DNA from: Citrobacter sp. Marseille-Q6884
GTDB lineage: Bacteria > Pseudomonadota > Gammaproteobacteria > Enterobacterales > Enterobacteriaceae
Reading direction: 5' to 3'
Length of the DNA: 64,000 bases
Assembly: GCF_945906775.1 (NCBI RefSeq)
Contig: NZ_CAMDRE010000002.1
Span: forward strand, 434,001 to 498,000
The notes under the pieces were generated by a model. That model searched no databases. It had not been told where the DNA came from and saw nothing but the letters and a program-made list of their open reading frames with translations. Of the stretch, positions 59,743 through 64,000 are shown one piece after another. Every line of letters starts with the position of its first letter. The first letter of the stretch is position 1. The position numbers and the translations under genes were made by a program.

Positions 59743-60188
59743 AAAGCCATGACCTGATTAAAGCGCTGAGTCAATGGACGGCCGCGCTGGCCCTGGTAGT
59801 GAGTGGGGCAGTTTGGGCTGCAAACGGAGTGGATCTGAGCCAGTCGCCGGAAGTCTCGGGGACGCAGGAAGGGGCGATTCGCATGCCGAAAGAGCAAGAG
59901 CGTATGCCGTTGAACTATGTGAATCAGCCACCGATGATTCCGCACAGCGTTGACGGTTACCAGGTGACGACCAACACCAACCGCTGCCTGCAATGCCACG
60001 GTGTGGAAAGCTATCGCACCACTGGCGCGCCGCGCATTAGCCCGACGCACTTTATGGACAGCGACGGCAAAGTACTGGCCGAGGTCGCTCCGCGTCGTTA
60101 TTTCTGCCTGCAGTGCCATGTTCCGCAGGCTGATGCGGCACCGATTGTCGAAAATACCTTCACCCCCTCGAAAGGTTACGGGAAATAA
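59739..60188 (+). CDS. napB: periplasmic nitrate reductase cytochrome c subunit NapB
   Basis: Dihaem cytochrome c that hands electrons to NapA. It has 149 aa. Signal peptide ending VSGAVWA and two CXXCH haem sites, both CLQCH. The ATG at 59739 (MKSHDLIKAL) overlaps the napH stop; an ATG at 59718 lies inside napH and is not favoured. Haem attachment depends on the ccm genes downstream. Confidence 0.96.
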   Translation: MKSHDLIKALSQWTAALALVVSGAVWAANGVDLSQSPEVSGTQEGAIRMPKEQERMPLNYVNQPPMIPHSVDGYQVTTNTNRCLQCHGVESYRTTGAPRISPTHFMDSDGKVLAEVAPRRYFCLQCHVPQADAAPIVENTFTPSKGYGK

Positions 60189-60197
60189 GAGGTCATT

Positions 60198-60800
60198 ATG
60201 GAAAATTCTAACCGTAAACCAGGCTGGATTAAGCGCGTCTGGCAATGGTGGCGTCGCCCCAGTCGTCTGGCGCTCGGCACGCTGTTGTTAATCGGCTTTG
60301 TGGGCGGCATTATTTTCTGGGGCGGCTTTAATACCGGTATGGAAAAGGCCAATACTGAAGAGTTCTGCATTAGCTGTCACGAAATGCGCAACACGGTATA
60401 CCAGGAATACATGGAAACCGTACACTACAACAACCGTAGTGGTGTACGTGCGACTTGCCCTGATTGCCACGTCCCGCACGAGTGGGGCCCGAAAATGATT
60501 CGTAAAATCAAGGCCAGCAAAGAGCTGTACGCGAAAGCACTGGGGTTAATAGATACACCGCAGAAATTTGAAGACCACCGTTTGACGATGGCGCAAAATG
60601 AATGGCGGCGTATGAAAGACAATAATTCGCAAGAGTGTCGAAACTGCCATAATTTCGAGTTTATGGATTTAACCGCCCAGAAAGGCGTTGCGGCCAAAAT
60701 GCATGATCAGGCCGTGAAAGATGGGCAAACATGTATTGACTGTCATAAAGGGATAGCACACAAACTGCCTGATATGCGTGAAGTCAAACCGGGCTTTTAA
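60198..60800 (+). CDS. napC: tetrahaem cytochrome c quinol dehydrogenase NapC
   Basis: NapC/NirT-family quinol dehydrogenase, 200 aa. One N-terminal membrane anchor (LALGTLLLIGFVGGIIFWGG) and four haem sites: CISCH, CPDCH, CRNCH and CIDCH. It oxidises menaquinol and reduces NapB. Nine nt after napB, 19 nt before ccmA. Confidence 0.97.
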   Translation: MENSNRKPGWIKRVWQWWRRPSRLALGTLLLIGFVGGIIFWGGFNTGMEKANTEEFCISCHEMRNTVYQEYMETVHYNNRSGVRATCPDCHVPHEWGPKMIRKIKASKELYAKALGLIDTPQKFEDHRLTMAQNEWRRMKDNNSQECRNCHNFEFMDLTAQKGVAAKMHDQAVKDGQTCIDCHKGIAHKLPDMREVKPGF

Positions 60801-60819
60801 CAGGATGTAAATATTCAGG

Positions 60820-61440
60820 ATGCTTGAGGCCAGAGAACTGCTCTGTGAGCGGGATGACAGAATACTGTTCAGTGAGCTGTCATTTCGCGTAAACGCAGGT
60901 GAATGGGTGCAAATTACCGGGAGTAACGGCGCAGGGAAAACCACTCTGCTGCGGTTGCTTACCGGGCTGGCTCGTCCAGACGCCGGAGAGGTTTGCTGGC
61001 AAGGGCAACCGCTGCATCAGGTGCGTGACAGCTACCATCAGGAATTACTGTGGATCGGACATCAGCCGGGGATTAAAACCCGGCTTTCGGCGTTGGAGAA
61101 TCTGCGTTTTTTTCATCACGATGGTGATACCACACAGTGTCTTTCAGCGCTCGAGCAGGCGGGGCTTGCCGGATATGAAGATATCCCGGTAAATCAGCTT
61201 TCTGCCGGTCAACAACGCCGTGTGGCGCTGGCTCGCCTCTGGCTGACGCGCGCCCGGCTGTGGATCCTCGACGAACCGTTCACGGCAATTGATGTGAATG
61301 GCGTTGATCGACTGACTCAGCGTATGGCACAGCATACGGAGCAGGGCGGTATTGTCATCCTCACCACTCACCAGCCTTTAAACGTAGAAACCAATAAAGT
61401 GCGGCGCATTGCGCTGACCCGTGAGAGGGCTGCGCAATGA
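60820..61440 (+). CDS. ccmA: cytochrome c maturation ATPase CcmA
   Basis: ABC ATPase that, with CcmB, C and D, releases holo-CcmE. It has 206 aa. Walker A GSNGAGKTT, signature LSAGQQRRVALAR, Walker B LWILDEPFTAID. Overlaps ccmB by 4 nt (ATGA). The ccm genes follow nap directly, as in E. coli, so nitrate respiration and haem attachment are co-expressed. Confidence 0.96.
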   Translation: MLEARELLCERDDRILFSELSFRVNAGEWVQITGSNGAGKTTLLRLLTGLARPDAGEVCWQGQPLHQVRDSYHQELLWIGHQPGIKTRLSALENLRFFHHDGDTTQCLSALEQAGLAGYEDIPVNQLSAGQQRRVALARLWLTRARLWILDEPFTAIDVNGVDRLTQRMAQHTEQGGIVILTTHQPLNVETNKVRRIALTRERAAQ

Positions 61441-62096
61441 TGTGGCGAATTTTCCGTTTAGAGCTTCGGGTTGCGTTCCGTCATAGTGCGGAGATCGCCA
61501 ACCCGCTATGGTTCTTCCTGATTGTGATTACTTTATTTCCGCTGAGTATTGGCCCGGAGCCACAGCTACTGGCACGCATTGCGCCGGGCATTATTTGGGT
61601 CGCGGCGCTGCTGGCATCGTTACTGGCGCTGGAGCGGTTATTTCGTGACGACCTGCAGGACGGTAGCCTGGAGCAGTTAATGCTGCTGCCATTGCCGCTG
61701 CCGGCAGTGGTGCTGGCGAAGGTGATGGCGCACTGGGTGGTGACAGGCCTGCCGTTGTTGATCCTTTCGCCGCTGGTGGCATTGCTGCTGGGAATGGATA
61801 TGTACGGCTGGCAGATTATGGCGCTGACGCTGCTGCTCGGTACCCCGACGCTGGGGTTTCTCGGTGCGCCAGGGGTTGGGCTAACGGTGGGCTTAAAGCG
61901 CGGCGGTGTGCTGCTAAGCGTACTGGTGCTGCCGCTCACGATTCCACTACTGATTTTTGCGACCGCGGCAATGGACGCGGCCTCCATGCACTTACCCGTT
62001 GAAGGGTATATGGCGATTCTTGGTGCACTGCTGGTTGGAAGCGCGACGCTAAGTCCTTTTGCGACGGCTGCCGCGTTACGGATCAGTGTGCAATAA
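61437..62096 (+). CDS. ccmB: haem exporter permease CcmB
   Basis: Six-helix membrane subunit of the CcmABCD complex, 219 aa (E. coli 220). N-terminal cytoplasmic FRLELRVAFRHSAE, then hydrophobic segments including LWFFLIVITLFPLSIG and LTLLLGTPTLGFLGAPGVGL. A 126-bp gap with REP sequences separates it from ccmC. Confidence 0.95.
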   Translation: MMWRIFRLELRVAFRHSAEIANPLWFFLIVITLFPLSIGPEPQLLARIAPGIIWVAALLASLLALERLFRDDLQDGSLEQLMLLPLPLPAVVLAKVMAHWVVTGLPLLILSPLVALLLGMDMYGWQIMALTLLLGTPTLGFLGAPGVGLTVGLKRGGVLLSVLVLPLTIPLLIFATAAMDAASMHLPVEGYMAILGALLVGSATLSPFATAAALRISVQ

Positions 62097-62104
62097 CCTG
62101 TTGT

Positions 62105-62177
62105 CTGATGGCGTGACGCTATCAGTCTGCAGGAGCAGGCAGTGTATCGGCCGGATAAGGCGAAACCGCCATCCGGC
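62105..62177. repeat. REP pair between ccmB and ccmC
   Basis: An imperfect REP at 62105-62125 (CTGATGGCG ... CTATCAG) and a good one at 62150-62177 (GCCGGAT-AAGGCG-AAAC-CGCC-ATCCGGC). It is an intra-operon BIME. Confidence 0.85.
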
Positions 62178-62222
62178 ATAACGGAAGTTTCATTTGTTTT
62201 GCTTGAGTCTGGTGACTGAACT

Positions 62223-62960
62223 ATGTGGAAAATACTTCATCAACTGGCGATGCCCCCACGGCTCTATCAGATCTGTGGCTGGTTTATCCCGTGGCTGGCG
62301 ATTGCCAGCGCAGTGATACTGGCCGCAGGCTGGATCTGGGGGTTTGGTTTTGCGCCTTCGGATTATCAGCAGGGACAGAGTTATCGCATTATCTACCTGC
62401 ATGTTCCTGCGGCCATCTGGTCGATGGGGATTTATGCATCCATGGCGGTTGCCGCGTTTATCGGTCTGGTCTGGCAGATGAAAATGGCTAACCTGGCATT
62501 GGCTGCGATGGCGCCAGTCGGCGCTGTGTTTACTTTTATCGCGCTGGTGACCGGTTCTGCATGGGGTAAACCAATGTGGGGAACCTGGTGGGTATGGGAT
62601 GCCCGACTCACTTCTGAACTGGTGCTGTTGTTTCTCTATGTCGGCGCCATTGCGCTGTGGCACGCGTTTGATGACCGCCGCGTGGCGGGCCGTGCTGCCG
62701 GTATTCTGGTGCTGATTGGCGTGGTGAACTTACCGATTATTCACTACTCGGTAGAGTGGTGGAATACCCTGCACCAGGGATCAACCCGTATGCAGCAAAG
62801 TATTGATCCGGCGATGCGCACACCGCTTCGCCTGGCGATCGTCGGCTACTTGCTCCTGTTTATCACGCTGACGCTGATGCGTATGCGTAATCTGATTTTG
62901 TTGATGGAAAAACGCCGCCCATGGGTGAGTGAACTGATCTTAAAAAGAGGCCGCCAATGA
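62223..62960 (+). CDS. ccmC: haem transporter CcmC
   Basis: Membrane protein that loads haem onto CcmE. It has 245 aa and six membrane segments, with the periplasmic tryptophan-rich motif WGKPMWGTWWVWDARLTS and the haem-ligand His residues in YLHVPAAIWS and IIHYSVEWWNTLHQ. Overlaps ccmD by 4 nt. Confidence 0.97.
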   Translation: MWKILHQLAMPPRLYQICGWFIPWLAIASAVILAAGWIWGFGFAPSDYQQGQSYRIIYLHVPAAIWSMGIYASMAVAAFIGLVWQMKMANLALAAMAPVGAVFTFIALVTGSAWGKPMWGTWWVWDARLTSELVLLFLYVGAIALWHAFDDRRVAGRAAGILVLIGVVNLPIIHYSVEWWNTLHQGSTRMQQSIDPAMRTPLRLAIVGYLLLFITLTLMRMRNLILLMEKRRPWVSELILKRGRQ

Positions 62961-63166
62961 CCCCTGCATTTGCATCCTGGAGTGATTTTTTCTCGATGGG
63001 CGGTTACGCCTTGTATGTGTGGCTGGCGGTGGTGCTGAGCGTGATCCCGCTGATTGTCCTGGTGCTGCATTCAGCGTTACAGCATCGCGCGATTTTACGT
63101 GGCGTGGCGCAGCAGCGGGCGCGAGAAACGCGCATGCGTGCGGCACAACAACGGGAGGCAGCGTGA
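62957..63166 (+). CDS. ccmD: haem exporter protein CcmD
   Basis: Small single-span protein (69 aa) needed to release holo-CcmE from the CcmABC complex. Membrane segment YALYVWLAVVLSVIPLIVLVL, then a charged cytoplasmic tail rich in Arg, Gln and Ala. Overlaps ccmC and ccmE by 4 nt each. Confidence 0.94.
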   Translation: MTPAFASWSDFFSMGGYALYVWLAVVLSVIPLIVLVLHSALQHRAILRGVAQQRARETRMRAAQQREAA

Positions 63167-63642
63167 ATATTCGGCGTAAAAATCGGTTATGGATAGCCTG
63201 TGCGGTACTGGCTGGTCTGGCATTGACCATCACGCTGGTGCTCTATGCGCTGCGTTCAAACATCGACCTGTTCTACACACCGGGCGAAATTCTCTATGGT
63301 AAGCGAGAGACCCAGCAGATGCCTGAAGTCGGCCAGCGTCTTCGCGTTGGCGGCATGGTGATGCCGGGAAGCGTCAAGCGCGATCCGCAATCGCTGAAGG
63401 TGAATTTCAGCATCTATGACGCCGAGGGCGTGGTGGATGTCACGTATGAAGGTATTTTGCCGGACCTGTTCCGTGAAGGGCAGGGCGTGGTCGTTCAGGG
63501 GGAACTGGATAAAGGCAATCATGTACAGGCAAAAGAGGTTCTGGCTAAACATGATGAGAATTACACCCCGCCGGAAGTTGAAAAGGCGATGCAGGAAAAC
63601 CATCGTCGCCCGGAAAGCGTTTATAAGGATAAAACGTCATGA
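63163..63642 (+). CDS. ccmE: periplasmic haem chaperone CcmE
   Basis: Binds haem covalently through His130 (VLAKHDENYTPPE) and delivers it to CcmF/H. It has 159 aa: a short cytoplasmic RRKNR, one membrane anchor (IACAVLAGLALTITLVLYAL), then a beta-barrel OB domain. GTG start overlapping the ccmD stop (GTGA), with GGGAGG about 5 nt upstream; the frame open from 63019 is internal to ccmD. Confidence 0.96.
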   Translation: MNIRRKNRLWIACAVLAGLALTITLVLYALRSNIDLFYTPGEILYGKRETQQMPEVGQRLRVGGMVMPGSVKRDPQSLKVNFSIYDAEGVVDVTYEGILPDLFREGQGVVVQGELDKGNHVQAKEVLAKHDENYTPPEVEKAMQENHRRPESVYKDKTS

Positions 63643-64000
63643 TGCCTGAAATTGGCAATGGCCTGTTGTGTCTTGCGCTTGGCATTGCATTACTGCTTTC
63701 AGTCTATCCGCTGTGGGGTGTAGCGCGTGGCGATGTCAGAATGATGGCCTCTGCGCGACCTTTTGCCTGGGCGTTGTTTATCTGCGTGATGGGCGCGTTT
63801 CTGGTCTTGATTAACGCCTTCGTGGTCAATGATTTTACGGTGACCTATGTCGCCAGTAACTCCAATACCCAACTCCCGGTGTGGTATCGCGTGGCGGCAA
63901 CGTGGGGCGCACATGAAGGCTCACTGTTGCTGTGGGTGCTGTTGATGAGCGGCTGGACGTTCGCCGTGGCGCTGTTCAGTCAGCGGATGCCTCTGGATAT
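63639..64000 (+). CDS. ccmF: cytochrome c haem lyase subunit CcmF (3'-truncated by window edge)
   Basis: Large membrane subunit of the haem lyase that transfers haem from CcmE to apocytochromes. The first 120 codons are present: MMPEIGNGLLCLALGIALLL, then AFLVLINAFVVNDFTVTYVA and VAATWGAHEGSLLLWVL, nearly identical to E. coli. Starts at the ATG overlapping the ccmE stop (ATGA). The rest lies beyond the window. Confidence 0.95.
   Translation, partial: MMPEIGNGLLCLALGIALLLSVYPLWGVARGDVRMMASARPFAWALFICVMGAFLVLINAFVVNDFTVTYVASNSNTQLPVWYRVAATWGAHEGSLLLWVLLMSGWTFAVALFSQRMPLD

Noticed and set aside
1..64000. Mobile elements, CRISPR arrays, tRNA or rRNA genes
   Set aside because: No transposase, integrase, direct-repeat array or structural RNA pattern was seen apart from MicF and REP hairpins. 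The Rpn protein is transposase-like by name only.

Overview
The window is chromosomal DNA from an enteric bacterium of the family Enterobacteriaceae. Nearly every gene is a close homologue of an Escherichia coli / Salmonella core gene in the syntenic order nuo - men - arn - glp - nrd - ubiG - gyrA - rcs - ompC - ada/alkB - mqo - eco - nap - ccm. Three traits fit Citrobacter better than E. coli: Thr at GyrA position 83 with an otherwise wild-type quinolone region, a cheV gene next to nuoN as in Salmonella, and an mgtE magnesium channel gene between yojI and mqo. The genus is an inference. No prophage, integron, IS element, CRISPR array, rRNA or tRNA was seen; the only mobile-like sequences are REP/BIME hairpins.

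Layout. 1-4.4 kb: end of the complex I operon (nuoN), cheV behind a flagellar sigma-28-type promoter, rbn, elaA, elaB. 4.4-11.6 kb: the complete menaquinone operon menFDHBCE. 11.6-19.1 kb, opposite strand: the arnBCADTEF operon that adds L-Ara4N to lipid A. It abuts menE tail to tail, with no pmrD between and no ais upstream. 19.2-22.8 kb: nudI, yfaZ, yfaY and an rpnE-type nuclease gene. 23-29.8 kb: anaerobic glycerol-3-phosphate dehydrogenase (glpABC) divergent from its transporter and phosphodiesterase (glpTQ). 29.9-33.8 kb: class Ia ribonucleotide reductase nrdAB with yfaE, behind DnaA and NrdR sites. 34-37.6 kb: ubiG and gyrA. 37.7-45.8 kb: the Rcs phosphorelay (rcsC, rcsB, rcsD), the MicF small RNA and the porin ompC. 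45.9-54.6 kb: apbE, the alkylation-repair pair ada-alkB, yojI, mgtE, mqo and ecotin. 54.9-64 kb: periplasmic nitrate reductase napFDAGHBC followed by the cytochrome c maturation genes ccmABCDE and the start of ccmF, which supply haem attachment for NapB and NapC.

How the parts relate. Menaquinone made by the men products serves GlpABC and Nap under anaerobic conditions; NapC and NapGH pass quinol electrons to NapAB. MicF, OmpC, Rcs, Arn and MgtE all concern the envelope and its Mg2+ status.

The most interesting signal is in rpnE (21845-22786, minus). A perfect Shine-Dalgarno sequence precedes an in-frame internal ATG at 22057 and would produce a separate 70-residue C-terminal protein carrying six 4-residue repeats. 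This matches the gene-within-gene RpnL toxin / RpnS antitoxin antiphage arrangement described for this family. Other points worth a look are a REP element translated inside the menE N-terminus, the missing pmrD, the degenerate active site of YfaY, and the extra mgtE gene.
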